A stretch of 64,000 bases of DNA from Geobacter sp. SVR (GCF_016865365.1 NZ_AP024469.1:4618501-4682500), one strand, 5' to 3'. Counted from the stretch's first letter, positions 27,251 to 36,885 are shown. Program-made: numbers and translations. The notes: generated by a model from the sequence alone, not told the origin.

Positions 27251-28036
27251 TTAACAGCTCACGGCGATACGCTCGATGCCGAGCGCCCGGCCGCTTTCCT
27301 CGTCGACCGATACCACCACGCCGTTGATGCGGATATCCTTCTTGGGTATTTCGAATTTGACCGGCAACTGGGTCAGGAACTTGTGGATGGCCTCTTCCTT
27401 GCCGATCCCGATTACCGAGTCGAAGCTGCCGGTCATGCCGGCGTCGGACAGGTAGGCCGTACCGCGGGTCAAAATACGCTCGTCCGCGGTCTGCACATGG
27501 GTATGGGTGCCGACCACGGCGCTGACTCTGCCGTCCAGGTACCAGCCCAGGGCAGATTTTTCGGAAGTGGCCTCGGCATGAAAATCGACGAAAATCACCG
27601 GCGTCTCCTGCCGCAGAAGCTCGATCTCACGATCGGCCGTGCGGAAGGGGCACTCCAGATTCTTCATGTAGACGCGCCCTTCCAGATTGAGCACTCCTAC
27701 CTTGATCCCTCCCGGGGTAGTCAGGATCATACCCCCCCGGCCAGTGGTCCCTTCGGGGTAGTTGGCAGGACGGACAATGCGCGGATTGGCCAGCACCAGC
27801 GCTACCTGTTCCTTTTTGTCCCAGATATGGTTACCGCTGGTGATGCCGTGCACCCCCAGGTCGAACAGTTCTTTGGCGGTTTCGGTTGTCAGGCCGAAGC
27901 CTCCCGAAGCGTTTTCGCCATTGACCAGGACCAGATCGACGCGATGCCGGTCCACCAGGCGATCCAGCTCCCGGGAAAGTGCCTGGCGACCGGGCTTGCC
28001 GATGATGTCACCTATGAAAAGAATTTTGACGGGCAT
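27251..28036 (-). CDS. YmdB-family calcineurin-like phosphoesterase
   Basis: The 261-residue protein is a complete TIGR00282-type metallophosphoesterase: ILFIGDIIGKPGRQAL, VLVNGENASGG, GITSGNHIWDKKE, IFVDFHAEATSEK and VVGTHTHVQTADER give the two-metal site. The Bacillus homologue YmdB hydrolyses cyclic nucleotides and works with RNase Y. Here the rny gene is the neighbour upstream on the same strand, a conserved pairing. The name YmdB here is unrelated to the macrodomain YmdB of E. coli. Confidence 0.93.
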   Translation of the reverse strand: MPVKILFIGDIIGKPGRQALSRELDRLVDRHRVDLVLVNGENASGGFGLTTETAKELFDLGVHGITSGNHIWDKKEQVALVLANPRIVRPANYPEGTTGRGGMILTTPGGIKVGVLNLEGRVYMKNLECPFRTADREIELLRQETPVIFVDFHAEATSEKSALGWYLDGRVSAVVGTHTHVQTADERILTRGTAYLSDAGMTGSFDSVIGIGKEEAIHKFLTQLPVKFEIPKKDIRINGVVVSVDEESGRALGIERIAVSC

Positions 28037-28054
28037 CTGATAGTCAGTTTCTAA

Positions 28055-28105
28055 CCTCCCCCGTCCCCCTCCTAAATCAGGAGGGGTGCCGAAGGCGGGG
28101 GTGGT
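28055..28105. repeat. Extended imperfect hairpin, probable dispersed palindromic repeat
   Basis: CCTCCCCCGTCCCCCTCCT pairs with AGGAGGGG-TGCCGAAGGCGGGGGTGG around AAATC, giving an outer C-rich/G-rich stem, an inner TCCT/AGGA stem and a GCCGAAGGC part. The C-rich left half contrasts with coding DNA around it. It sits in the 75 bases between rny and the phosphoesterase gene. It could act as an RNA stabiliser or be a REP-like element. Confidence 0.6.
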
Positions 28106-28111
28106 ATGATT

Positions 28112-29674
28112 TTATCGCGCGTACTCTACGGCGCGGGTTTCGCGGATGACGTTGACTTTGATCTGGCCGGGGTAGGTCATCTCCGCCTCGATCTTTTTGG
28201 CGATGTCACGGGCCATGATCACCGACTGTTCGTCCGTGATCTGGTCGCTGGACACCATTACGCGGATCTCGCGGCCGGCCTGAATGGCAAAGGAGTTGGT
28301 CACGCCGCCAAAGGAGGTGGCGATACGCTCCAGGTCTTCCAGCCGTTTGACGTAGGTTTCCATCATTTCGCGCCGCGCACCGGGGCGGGCGCCGGAAAGG
28401 GCATCGGCCGCCTGTACCAGTACTGCCAGCACGGTCGACGGTTTTTCATCCTCGTGATGGGCCATGATAGCATGCACGATTTTGGGGGATTCGCCATACT
28501 TGCGGGCCAGTTCGGCGCCGATCACCGCGTGGGAACCCTCCACCTCGTGATCGACCGCCTTGCCCAGGTCATGAAGCAGCCCGGCGCGTTTGGCCTGTTT
28601 GACGTTGATGCCCAGCTCGGCAGCCATGATGCCGCACAGGAAGGCCACCTCCAGCGAATGCTGGTACACGTTCTGGGTATAGGAGGTACGGTATTTGAGA
28701 CGCCCGATCAGCTTGAGCACCTCCGGGTGGATGCCGTGAACACCCAGGTCGAAGGCAGCCTGTTCCCCGGCCTCCTTGATGGTTTGATCGACCTCCTCGG
28801 TGGACTTGGCCACCACCTCCTCGATCCGGCCGGGATGGATGCGGCCGTCGCTGATCAGCTTCTCCAGCGAAAGCCGGGCCACTTCGCGGCGGACCGGGTT
28901 GAAACCGGACAGAATAACCGCCTCCGGGGTGTCGTCGATGATCAGATCGATGCCGGTGGCAGCTTCCAGAGCGCGGATATTGCGCCCTTCGCGGCCGATG
29001 ATGCGCCCCTTCATCTCATCGGAGGGAAGCGGCACGACCGAAACGGTCTTTTCCGCCACATACTCCCCTGCATAACGCTGAACAGCCAGGGAGATGATCT
29101 CTTTGGCCTTCTTGTCGGCTGTTTCGCGGGCCTCTTCCTCGATGACCTTGATCAGTTTGGCGGCATCGTGCTTGGCCTCGTCCTCCATGGCGTCCATCAG
29201 TTCTTTTTTGGCTTCCGAGGCAGACATGCCGGAAATCGTTTCTAGCTTGGCCCGTTGAACATCAGTCGCCTTTTTCAACTCTTCGTCACGCAGTGAAAGC
29301 GCCTGCTCCTTCTGGGTCAGGACCTGTTCCTTCTTGAGGATGTCCAGCTCCTTCTGGTCGAACAGAGACACCTTCTTGTCGAGATTTTCCTCTTTCTGCT
29401 GCAACCGCTTCTCAAGATTCTGGAGATCCTTCTTTTTCTCCGACATCTCCCGCTCGTGCCCGGTCTTAGCCTCAAGAGCCGCATCCTTGGCCTTGAGTTC
29501 AGCCTCCTTGGTGATGGTCTCCGCCTCCCGGCGGGCATCATCGATCACCTTGCTGGCCAATTCCTCGGCCTGCCTGACGATGGAAGTCGAGTCCTTCTTG
29601 TTCGACCTGCTGCCTGCCAGATAGGCGCCCGCGGCAACAGCAATTGCGATCACTATCACAATCAGCATTTCCAT
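28112..29674 (-). CDS. rny: Ribonuclease Y
   Basis: The 520-residue protein has an N-terminal membrane helix ([19 protein letters not shown]), a long coiled coil (about residues 30-200), a KH domain ([20 protein letters not shown]) and an HD domain ([29 protein letters not shown]). It is the membrane-bound endonuclease that starts mRNA decay. Start ATG at 29674 follows GGAGG by 9 bases; TTG at 29683 is discounted. It precedes the YmdB-like gene and follows fthC. Confidence 0.97.
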   Translation of the reverse strand: MEMLIVIVIAIAVAAGAYLAGSRSNKKDSTSIVRQAEELASKVIDDARREAETITKEAELKAKDAALEAKTGHEREMSEKKKDLQNLEKRLQQKEENLDKKVSLFDQKELDILKKEQVLTQKEQALSLRDEELKKATDVQRAKLETISGMSASEAKKELMDAMEDEAKHDAAKLIKVIEEEARETADKKAKEIISLAVQRYAGEYVAEKTVSVVPLPSDEMKGRIIGREGRNIRALEAATGIDLIIDDTPEAVILSGFNPVRREVARLSLEKLISDGRIHPGRIEEVVAKSTEEVDQTIKEAGEQAAFDLGVHGIHPEVLKLIGRLKYRTSYTQNVYQHSLEVAFLCGIMAAELGINVKQAKRAGLLHDLGKAVDHEVEGSHAVIGAELARKYGESPKIVHAIMAHHEDEKPSTVLAVLVQAADALSGARPGARREMMETYVKRLEDLERIATSFGGVTNSFAIQAGREIRVMVSSDQITDEQSVIMARDIAKKIEAEMTYPGQIKVNVIRETRAVEYAR

Positions 29675-29735
29675 TATGAACAACCTCCTCTATATAAATC
29701 CGGGCCGGAACGGCACCGGTTACCTCCACTCCCGT

Positions 29736-30338
29736 TTAGCGGGATGTTTGATCGACTTGTTCGATGACTCCGCGATCCTTCGACCGGATCATGCGTCGGT
29801 CGGTGACAATGATCTCCATTTGGATATCGTGACCATCTGCCGGTATGTCGCCGTCAATCAACTGGAAATCGTGGCAGAGCCCGACCAGATGTGCCGTGCG
29901 GCCGGGATGCCGAAGAAAGCGATCGTAAAACCCTTTGCCGTAACCGATGCGATGCCCGCGACGATCGAATACCACCCCCGGAACAACGAACAGATCGGCT
30001 TGATCGGCCAGATGATCCTCGCCGGTCGGGCAGGGTTCGAGAATACCGAAGCAGCCCCGCTGGAGGCATTCCAGCCCCGTGACATGACGGAGCACCATCT
30101 CCTGGCCGCAGACGGCCGGGTACAGTACCTTTTTACCTGCCGCAAAGGCATCTGCCAGGATCAGGGCCGTGTCAATCTCGTTATGGGCCGGGGCATACAG
30201 GGCGATGCAGCCTGCCCGGGCATATTCCGCAAGGGTGAGGAGCTGCAGCTGGGCCGACCGGCTGGCCTCCTGCCATTCCTCGTGGCTGATGGCCCGGCGC
30301 CGTGCCAGCATCTGCTGGCGGAGCGATCGCTTCGGCAT
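29736..30338 (-). CDS. fthC: 5-formyltetrahydrofolate cyclo-ligase
   Basis: The 200-residue protein starts MPKRSLRQQMLARRRAIS and has the ATP/folate motifs IALYAPAHNEIDT, VPGVVFDRRGHRIGYGKGFYDR and the C-terminal MEIIVTDRRMI. It converts 5-formyl-THF to 5,10-methenyl-THF using ATP. ATG follows AAGAGGATGTC. The usual gamma-proteobacterial order zapA-ssrS-fthC is mirrored by the zapA - non-coding gap - fthC order here. Confidence 0.93.
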   Translation of the reverse strand: MPKRSLRQQMLARRRAISHEEWQEASRSAQLQLLTLAEYARAGCIALYAPAHNEIDTALILADAFAAGKKVLYPAVCGQEMVLRHVTGLECLQRGCFGILEPCPTGEDHLADQADLFVVPGVVFDRRGHRIGYGKGFYDRFLRHPGRTAHLVGLCHDFQLIDGDIPADGHDIQMEIIVTDRRMIRSKDRGVIEQVDQTSR

Positions 30339-30750
30339 GACATCCTCTTGCCTCCCCGCAGACGCCTTGACAGCCCGGAAACGGGGCCTTTCAAGCCGGC
30401 AAAGACTGCGGGTGTTACGGATTCTGGGGCTATGGTATGCGCGCAACAGTGATGATGCCAAGTGGATTGGCGAAGGGTCGATCAGGGGAGGGAAAGGAGG
30501 GGGAATGGCTCACAGTGCCGTGGAATGAGGTAGTTGCTCTGGTTCCTTTGCTTCGAGGAGCGATTCCTTCCTTTCGTTTCGAGGATATATTCTGGTATCA
30601 GCAAAACAGGTGAGGACGTCTGGCACCTGCCGGGACTGATGGATGCATTGCGAATATATAATCAAGTCTCCCTGAGAGACCTTGCTCTCCGGCTGCGCCG
30701 GAGCCAATCGTCATAGGGGGCCGGTTCCTGCTACCGCTGCCATACCGTTT
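30339..30750 (-). ncRNA. 0.4 kb non-coding gap between zapA and fthC, possible 6S RNA locus
   Basis: No protein frame is convincing. Seen: hairpin CTCCGGC-TGC-GCCGGAG at 30687-30703, GTCTC-CCTGA-GAGAC at 30666-30680, a hairpin CTTGAAAGGCCCCG/CGGGCTGTCAAG near 30363-30400 just before fthC, and a pair of direct repeats TTCCTTtgcTTCGAGGA (30543-30559) and TTCCTTtcgtTTCGAGGA (30567-30584). In many proteobacteria 6S RNA (ssrS) lies between zapA and fthC. I could not trace a full 6S fold, so the assignment rests mostly on gene order. Confidence 0.25.
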
Positions 30751-31023
30751 TCAGGCCGATTCCAGCTTTGCCAGGAGCCCCTGCAGCCTGTTCTCCAGAA
30801 GCACATCAGCCTCCCGATCGGACCGCAGATCAAGCAGTTCCTCAGCCGTGTTGAGCAGTGCCAGCATCAGTATCAGCGATGCGTCGCCGCTCTTCAAGGC
30901 GGATCCTATGTCATGCAGCCTTTCGTTGACAAAGGCCTCGACCGCCTGGACCTTTTCTGCAGGGGCCGAACTCCTGACCGAGAGTTCGCGGCCGAGCACC
31001 GTGACCAGGTGGGTGGTTTTCAT
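30751..31023 (-). CDS. zapA: Cell division protein ZapA
   Basis: The 90-residue protein starts MKTTHLVTVLGRELSVRSS, the ZapA head domain, then has the C-terminal helix (ASLILMLALLNTAEELLDL). ZapA cross-links FtsZ filaments at the division ring. It lies 74 bases downstream of zapB on the same strand, with AAGGGAAGTTTGC before ATG. Confidence 0.92.
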   Translation of the reverse strand: MKTTHLVTVLGRELSVRSSAPAEKVQAVEAFVNERLHDIGSALKSGDASLILMLALLNTAEELLDLRSDREADVLLENRLQGLLAKLESA

Positions 31024-31097
31024 GCAAACTTCCCTTTATGCACAAAGGTCGCTGCCCCCCACCCTGCTGCCACGGCAAGAGGCGCCCGAATACTCCG

Positions 31098-31274
31098 CTA
31101 AAGTCCTTCCAACTTGCCGAGAATCGCGTCGACACGGGCTGTCAGCCCCTCGCGCTCGGACAGCAGGCGCTGATTTTCTTCAGCCAGACGTGCGTTTTCC
31201 TCTTTCAGCGACGCGTATTTTTCAACCAGCTCCGTGATTCTGCTATCGAGTCTTTCGAAAAGTTCCTGATTCAT
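31098..31274 (-). CDS. zapB: ZapB-like short coiled-coil division protein
   Basis: The 58-residue product (MNQELFERLDSRITELVEKY...) is a continuous heptad coiled coil with Glu, Leu and Ala at regular spacing, the size and form of ZapB. Start follows AGAGGA closely. Its place directly before zapA makes a division role likely: ZapB links ZapA-FtsZ to chromosome-binding MatP in enterobacteria, although no MatP is seen here. The longer open frame adds 64 non-coiled residues and is not used. Confidence 0.7.
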   Translation of the reverse strand: MNQELFERLDSRITELVEKYASLKEENARLAEENQRLLSEREGLTARVDAILGKLEGL

Positions 31275-31392
31275 TCCTCTATCTTCCTTTCGGGGAGCCT
31301 GACTATAACCGTCAGAAGGGCGGAAGTCAAGTCCTAATTGTCTGAAATCGCTGGATTCAGTAGCTTGACAGCCCCCTTCCGGAACGGTTTTG

Positions 31393-32481
31393 TCAGGCCT
31401 GGAAGAGGGCATCCGTAAACTCCTGCGGATCGAAGTCGCGCAGGTCTTCCACCGTCTCGCCCACACCGATGTATCGGACCGGCAGGGCGAACTCGTGGCT
31501 GACCGCCACTACGATGCCCCCCTTGGCCGTACCATCCAGTTTCGTCAGGGCCAGGCCGGTGACACCGGCCGCCTCCTTGAAAAGCCGTGCCTGGGAAACG
31601 GCATTCTGGCCGGTGGCGGCATCCACCACCAGCAGCGTTTCATGGGGCGCCCCGGGTATCTCCCGCTCGATCACCCGGCGGATCTTTTTCATTTCCTCCA
31701 TCAGATTGACCTTGGTATGCAAACGCCCGGCCGTATCGATGATCAGCAGATCGACTCCGCGGGCAACGGCTGCCTTGCAGGCATCGAACACCACGGCTGA
31801 GGGATCGGCACCTTCCTTGTGGCGGACCACATCCACGCCGCACCGTTCGCCCCACATGGTCAGCTGCTCGGCTGCAGCCGCCCGGAAGGTATCGGCCGCA
31901 GCCAGAAGCACCCGCCGCCCCTCGCCGGTAAAGCGCGCAGCCAGCTTGCCGATGGTGGTGGTCTTGCCGACGCCGTTCACGCCGATCACCAGCAGCACAA
32001 AGGGCGTGCGGCTGGAGATGTCCAAACGCGCATGATGGGCGGTCAGGCGCTGCAGGATCTCTTCTTTGAGCGCTGCCCGCAGGGCCTCGCCGTCTTTCAG
32101 TTCATTGCGCCCCAGACGCTGTTCCAGGGTGCGGACCAGTTCGACGGTCGTCTTGACGCCAATGTCGGAGGTGATCAGGATTTCCTCGAGTTCCTCCAGG
32201 GTTTCGGCATCGATCTCCTTCTTGCCCAGTACCAGGGCATCGATACGCCCTACCAGTCCCTCTTTGGTCTTTTGCAGACCGTCTCTCAGTTTTTTATAGG
32301 CGTCAACAACGCCGAACGGATTGAGAGCCGGGGCAGCCTCGCCCCCTTCCTCTTTCGGCTCGGCCTCCTTGCGGGATGGGAAGACCTCCATATTGGCAAC
32401 GGTGATGATCTTGTCCATCCACCCGCGCAAGCCTTTTTTCTCCTGTTGCTGCTCCTTTTCCTGCTTTTCCTGCTGCTCCAT
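31393..32481 (-). CDS. ftsY: Signal recognition particle receptor FtsY
   Basis: The 362-residue GTPase has a charged N-terminal region (EQQEKQEKEQQQEKKGLRG), an N helical bundle and a G domain with GVNGVGKTTTIGKLAARF, DTFRAAAAEQL, IIDTAGRLHTKVNL and TKLDGTAKGG. It receives SRP-ribosome complexes at the membrane. AGGAG lies 5 bases before the ATG at 32481, and that ATG shares its A with the stop of the roadblock gene (TGATG), indicating coupling. Confidence 0.97.
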   Translation of the reverse strand: MEQQEKQEKEQQQEKKGLRGWMDKIITVANMEVFPSRKEAEPKEEGGEAAPALNPFGVVDAYKKLRDGLQKTKEGLVGRIDALVLGKKEIDAETLEELEEILITSDIGVKTTVELVRTLEQRLGRNELKDGEALRAALKEEILQRLTAHHARLDISSRTPFVLLVIGVNGVGKTTTIGKLAARFTGEGRRVLLAAADTFRAAAAEQLTMWGERCGVDVVRHKEGADPSAVVFDACKAAVARGVDLLIIDTAGRLHTKVNLMEEMKKIRRVIEREIPGAPHETLLVVDAATGQNAVSQARLFKEAAGVTGLALTKLDGTAKGGIVVAVSHEFALPVRYIGVGETVEDLRDFDPQEFTDALFQA

Positions 32482-32831
32482 CATATCTCCTTCCCGAGCT
32501 CCTCGATCGCGATGCGAAAATGATGCAGGGCCAGCCCCATCGGACAGGAACGGCCGACATTCATCGCCAGTGCGTATTCCTGATCGATGCATCCGATGAT
32601 CAGGCGCTCCGTGGTGGTGGTTATCACCAGATCCTCGACCATTCCCTGGCTGGCATGCATGGCCTTGAAACGGGAGAGGATTATGCCCTGGTGTGCGGCG
32701 GTGAAACGCATTTGGTACGGCTCACAGTGACAGTACTCCTGAACCGCCTCACCCTCCCAGTCTACCATAATGGCACCGATGGCATCCGGTGTACTGGCCA
32801 CAAGTTTCTTCAGAATGCTTTGATAGGGCAT
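32481..32831 (-). CDS. Roadblock/LC7-domain protein
   Basis: The 116-residue protein (MPYQSILKKLVASTPDAIGA) is one roadblock/LC7 domain: LKKLVASTPDAIGAIMVDWEGE at the first helix-strand and LVITTTTERLIIGCIDQEYAL in the core. Roadblock proteins often regulate Ras-like GTPases (MglB acts on MglA). No mglA is in the window; the next gene is the GTPase ftsY, overlapped by one base, and smc lies 87 bases upstream. The proximity suggests but does not show a link to FtsY. Confidence 0.85.
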   Translation of the reverse strand: MPYQSILKKLVASTPDAIGAIMVDWEGEAVQEYCHCEPYQMRFTAAHQGIILSRFKAMHASQGMVEDLVITTTTERLIIGCIDQEYALAMNVGRSCPMGLALHHFRIAIEELGKEI

Positions 32832-32918
32832 AAGAACTCCTCAGGGACCAGGGACCGGGGACCGGTAAAACCCGAGACATCAAAAGACGTTACCGGTCCC
32901 AGATCCCCGGTCCCCGCC

Positions 32919-35900
32919 TTAATGCAACCGCACCGACACCACCCGGGAGGCGCCCGGCGATTCCATAGTGATGCCGTAGAGCGTGTCGGCCACCTGCATG
33001 GTGGCCTTGTTGTGGGTAATGATGATGAACTGGGAAATGGCGCTCATCTCCCGCACCATGTCGTTAAAGCGGCCGATGTTGGCGTCGTCCAGCGGCGCGT
33101 CCACCTCGTCCAGCAGACAGAAGGGGGTCGGCTTGATCAGGAAGATGGCAAAGATCAGCGCCACCGCGGTCAGCGCCTTTTCACCCCCGGAGAGCAGGGT
33201 CACGTTCTGGAGTTTCTTGCCCGGCGGCTGCACGATGATGTCGATGCCGGTCTCCAGCAGATCCTCCTCGTTGGTCAGGCGCAGCTCGGCCCGGCCACCG
33301 CAGAACAGCCGCGGAAAGACCTCCTGGAACTTGGCATTGACCAGATTGTAGGTTTCGAGAAAACGCTGGCGGGTGGTACGGTTGATGCGCTGGATAGCCT
33401 GTTGCAGCCCGCGCAGCGACTCCTCGAGGTCCTCTTTCTGGGAGGTGAGGAAGGTGAAGCGCTCCTCCATGCCGGCGCATTCCTCGATAGCCATCAGGTT
33501 GACCTCGCCGATCTCGTCCAGCAGGCGCTGCAGCTCCACCTGACGCCCCCGCCGGGCCGCCTCGTCAAACTCGACCTCCGCCAGCCTGGCCAGGGCCTCA
33601 TCCATGGTGATGCGGCTCTTTTCCAGCAGTCCGCGCTCCAGGTGTTCGGCCTGCATGTTCAGAGTCGAGAAGCGCAGGTTCAGATCGGCCTGGGTCTGGC
33701 GCACCCCGTCGCTGTCCTCGCGGGCCTGCTTTACCCGGGCCTCGGTAGCGGCCATTGCCGCACCGGCGGTCTCATAGTCCGCCCGAACCACCTCGAGCTG
33801 CCGGGCAGCCTTGGACTGGCGCAGGATCAGCTCTTCCACCCGCTCGGTCCCCGCGGCGATGGCGGCCTCGAGCTGCGTCCTTTCTCCGGCGCCGCGCGCG
33901 ATTTCTTCCCGGTCACCGGTCATGCGGCGGGTCAGTTCCTGGGTCTGTCGCTCCAAGTCGGCAATGCCGCGCTGATGCGCCTCGTGCTGCTCCCTGAGCG
34001 TCGCCACCCGTACCCGCAGGGCCGAGACCTGTTCCCGACCGGCTGCCAGCTGGCTGCGCCCCACATCCAAGGCCTCCTTGAGCCGCGCCACCTCCTGCTC
34101 CAGCTCCTGGGAAAAACCACCGGTTTCCTCCAGCCGGGCCAGACACAGTTTCCGCTCGACCTCCAGGGCATCGCGCTCCTCATGCAGGGTTTCCGTCTCC
34201 ATGGCCTGCACGGCCAGGCGCTCCTCGATGCGGCTGATCTCGTCGGTCGCCTGCTGGCGGTCCTTGGCCAACCCGGCCAGCCTGAGCTCCCCCTGGTGCA
34301 CCTGTTTGCCGATCTCCTTCAGGTGCTCGGCAACCTCCTGAGCCTGGCGGCGCACCTGCTCGCGTTCGCTCCCCAGGGAGGAAACCTCCTGCTCCAGCAC
34401 TGCCACCCGTTCTTCCAGTTCCCTGATCTCGCGTTTCTTGTGGATCAGACCCTGCTGCACCTGATCGGCCGAGCCGCCGCTGATAACCCCACCCTGGGAA
34501 ACCAGATCCCCCTCGCGGGTGACAAAAGAGAATTCAGGATGGCGGCGGGCCAGCGCAATGGCCTGTGCAATGCCGTCCACCAGCAGGACGGACGCCAGCA
34601 TGCGCCGGATCAGCCCTTGGTGGGGGCCGGACACCTGCACCAGTCCCTCCAGAGCATGCGCACCATCCGGAGGGGCAACCGGCGGTGCTGCGAATTCCAG
34701 AGGCAAGGCCAATCCGACCCGGCCGCCGCTGCTTCGCTTGAGGAATTCCAGGGCAGCCATGGCATCGTCGTCGCCGTCACACAGCACGCACTGCAGCCGG
34801 TCCGCCAGAGCCGCTTCCAGCGGCGCTTCCAGTTCGGCCGGCGCAACCACCGCATCGGCCAGAAAGCCCCGGAAGCGCGGCTTGAGCTCGGCCGATTTCA
34901 TCAGGTTCTTGACCCCCTGGCCATAACCGGCCAACTTGGCCTCCAGCTCGCGCAGCGAGTGCAGGCGCGAAGCGCTGCGGTTCAACTCGTCCCGGCGGGT
35001 CTGCCACTCCTTCTCCACCACCGGCAGGCGGGCTTTCAACTCTTCCTCACGCTTCAGCAGGGCGGCCTGTTCGACCCTGAGCTCCTCCTGCTCCTGCCGG
35101 ACCTGCTCCAAATTCCGGTCCACATCAACTGCCCGACGGCGGGCATCCTCCAGACGTTCCGCCTGTTGGATCCCTTCGCGGCTATGGCGTTCCAGGCGCT
35201 CGGACAGGCTGGCCAAACGTTTGACCGCCTGCTCGTAACGGCTCTTGAACTGAGCCGATTCGGACATGGCCGCGAACAGCTCCTTGCGGCGCCCCTCCAG
35301 CAGACGGTTCGACTCCTCCTCGGCCTGCTGCTGGCCGGCCAGCGCTTCCTCCGCCTGCCGCAATTCAGCCTGCAGCCCGGCACTCTCGGTGGTCGAGGCA
35401 TCCCGGCGCACTTCCAGCAAGTTGCGCTGCTCGATGCACTCTGCCAGACGCGCGTCGAGTTCGCCCGCCTCGGCCTCAAGCCGTACCAGACGCCCGGTCA
35501 GTCCTGTCAGTTCCTTGCACTGGAACTCCAGGCCGCTTTCCGCTGTGCTGAACTCGCTCTTGATGCGGTAGATATCCTCCTGAGCCGCGTTCAAGCGCTT
35601 CTCGGCCTCCACCAGGGCCAGCCGCCCCTCCTCCAACTGCGACTCTCCCACGGCCGAGGCGACAAACACCTCGCGTATGCGCTGGTTGAGCGCGGACAGT
35701 TCCCGTTCGGCCTCAGCACGCATACGCTGAGTCTCCCGGTATTCCCGGGCAGTGAACAGCAGCTCGATCTCACGCAGCTCATCCCGGTATTCCCGAAACT
35801 TCTCGGCCTTCCGGGCCTGGCGCTGCAGCGAGCCCAACTGCCGGCGGATCTCCCCCAGCACATCCGCCAACCGGGCCAGGTTGAGACGGGTGGCCTCGAT

Positions 35901-36449
35901 CTTCTTCAGTGCCAGATGCTTGCGGGACTTGAACTTGGTGACCCCGGCCGCCTCCTCGATCAGGAAGCGCCGTTCCTCGGGACGGGAATGCAGGATCTGG
36001 CCGATCTTGCCCTGCTCGATGATCGAATAGGCGCGGGTGCCGACCCCGGTATCCATGAACAGCTCGGTGATGTCCATCAGCCGGCAGGGGGTCTTGTTGA
36101 TCAGGTAATCGCTCTCGCCGTCGCGGTACAGACGGCGGGTCAGCTGGATCTCGGCATACTCCAGGTATTTGGCAGGTGCCCGGCCATCCTCGGTGGAAAA
36201 GACCAGCGACACCTCGGCCATGCCGAGCGCCTTGCGCGTCTCGCTGCCGGCAAAGATCACATCCTCCATTGCCTTGCCACGCAGGTTTTTGGCGGACTGC
36301 TCCCCCATGCACCAGCGGATGGCGTCCACAATGTTGGACTTGCCACAGCCATTGGGGCCGACCACGCCGGTCACTCCCTGCTGGAAATCAAGCACGATCT
36401 TGTCGGCAAAGGATTTAAAGCCTGATATTTCGAGACGTTTGATTTTCAT
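32919..36449 (-). CDS. smc: Chromosome partition protein SMC
   Basis: The 1176-residue protein has the N-terminal Walker A (VGPNGCGKSNIVDAIRW), long coiled coils, a hinge near residues 510-640 (FRGFLADAVVAPAELEAPLE), and the C-terminal signature LLSGGEKALTAVALIFAIF and Walker B PFCLLDEVDAPLDDAN. It organises and segregates chromosomes with ScpA and ScpB. It opens the smc-roadblock-ftsY-zapB-zapA minus-strand block. The plus-strand frame over the same DNA is antisense shadow. Confidence 0.98.
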   Translation of the reverse strand: MKIKRLEISGFKSFADKIVLDFQQGVTGVVGPNGCGKSNIVDAIRWCMGEQSAKNLRGKAMEDVIFAGSETRKALGMAEVSLVFSTEDGRAPAKYLEYAEIQLTRRLYRDGESDYLINKTPCRLMDITELFMDTGVGTRAYSIIEQGKIGQILHSRPEERRFLIEEAAGVTKFKSRKHLALKKIEATRLNLARLADVLGEIRRQLGSLQRQARKAEKFREYRDELREIELLFTAREYRETQRMRAEAERELSALNQRIREVFVASAVGESQLEEGRLALVEAEKRLNAAQEDIYRIKSEFSTAESGLEFQCKELTGLTGRLVRLEAEAGELDARLAECIEQRNLLEVRRDASTTESAGLQAELRQAEEALAGQQQAEEESNRLLEGRRKELFAAMSESAQFKSRYEQAVKRLASLSERLERHSREGIQQAERLEDARRRAVDVDRNLEQVRQEQEELRVEQAALLKREEELKARLPVVEKEWQTRRDELNRSASRLHSLRELEAKLAGYGQGVKNLMKSAELKPRFRGFLADAVVAPAELEAPLEAALADRLQCVLCDGDDDAMAALEFLKRSSGGRVGLALPLEFAAPPVAPPDGAHALEGLVQVSGPHQGLIRRMLASVLLVDGIAQAIALARRHPEFSFVTREGDLVSQGGVISGGSADQVQQGLIHKKREIRELEERVAVLEQEVSSLGSEREQVRRQAQEVAEHLKEIGKQVHQGELRLAGLAKDRQQATDEISRIEERLAVQAMETETLHEERDALEVERKLCLARLEETGGFSQELEQEVARLKEALDVGRSQLAAGREQVSALRVRVATLREQHEAHQRGIADLERQTQELTRRMTGDREEIARGAGERTQLEAAIAAGTERVEELILRQSKAARQLEVVRADYETAGAAMAATEARVKQAREDSDGVRQTQADLNLRFSTLNMQAEHLERGLLEKSRITMDEALARLAEVEFDEAARRGRQVELQRLLDEIGEVNLMAIEECAGMEERFTFLTSQKEDLEESLRGLQQAIQRINRTTRQRFLETYNLVNAKFQEVFPRLFCGGRAELRLTNEEDLLETGIDIIVQPPGKKLQNVTLLSGGEKALTAVALIFAIFLIKPTPFCLLDEVDAPLDDANIGRFNDMVREMSAISQFIIITHNKATMQVADTLYGITMESPGASRVVSVRLH

Positions 36450-36588
36450 GGAGTTGCGTACTGTATCAGAGGGTGGGAAGCGCTGTCCAGCGGGATTTCG
36501 GCAGAAGCCGGAGGAGAGGGAGAGCTTCTGCGCCGGAAGCGATGGCCGGTTTAACCTGCGCAGAAGTGGTCTGCTGGTGGGGGTTATT

Positions 36589-36885
36589 TTAAAGCTTCTC
36601 CTTGACGCTCCTTACCTTGTCCTCCATCGTCTGCTCGCGGTCGGTCCGGGTGCCCAGCTTGATGGTGGTGGTGATGCGCGGCGCCCCCATCTCATGTACC
36701 ACCTCGTGGCATCGCCTGACCGCAGCAAACACGGCGTCCCATTCCCCCTCTATGTTGGTGCCGTAGGAATGCAAAGCGGTCTTCAGCCCCGCCTCGGTCA
36801 GCACCTTTTCACAGGCCGCAATGTACGGGGAAAGCGACACCCCCACGCCGAGCGGCACAATGCATAAATCTATCAGGACTTTCAT
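36589..36885 (-). CDS. MTH1187-family thiamine-binding protein
   Basis: The 98-residue protein starts MKVLIDLCIVPLGVGVSLSPYI and has TALHSYGTNIEGEWDAV and GAPRITTTIKLGTRTD, the signature of the UPF0045 family. Members have a ferredoxin-like fold and bind thiamine or related ligands. The gene is upstream of smc by about 140 bases, which contain the hairpin GCAGAAGC ... GCTTCTGC at 36501-36531. Confidence 0.88.
   Translation of the reverse strand: MKVLIDLCIVPLGVGVSLSPYIAACEKVLTEAGLKTALHSYGTNIEGEWDAVFAAVRRCHEVVHEMGAPRITTTIKLGTRTDREQTMEDKVRSVKEKL

Noticed and set aside
32520-36425. 1301-codon open frame on the plus strand
   Set aside because: It is the antisense shadow of smc; GC-rich coding DNA often leaves such open frames. 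It has no family features.
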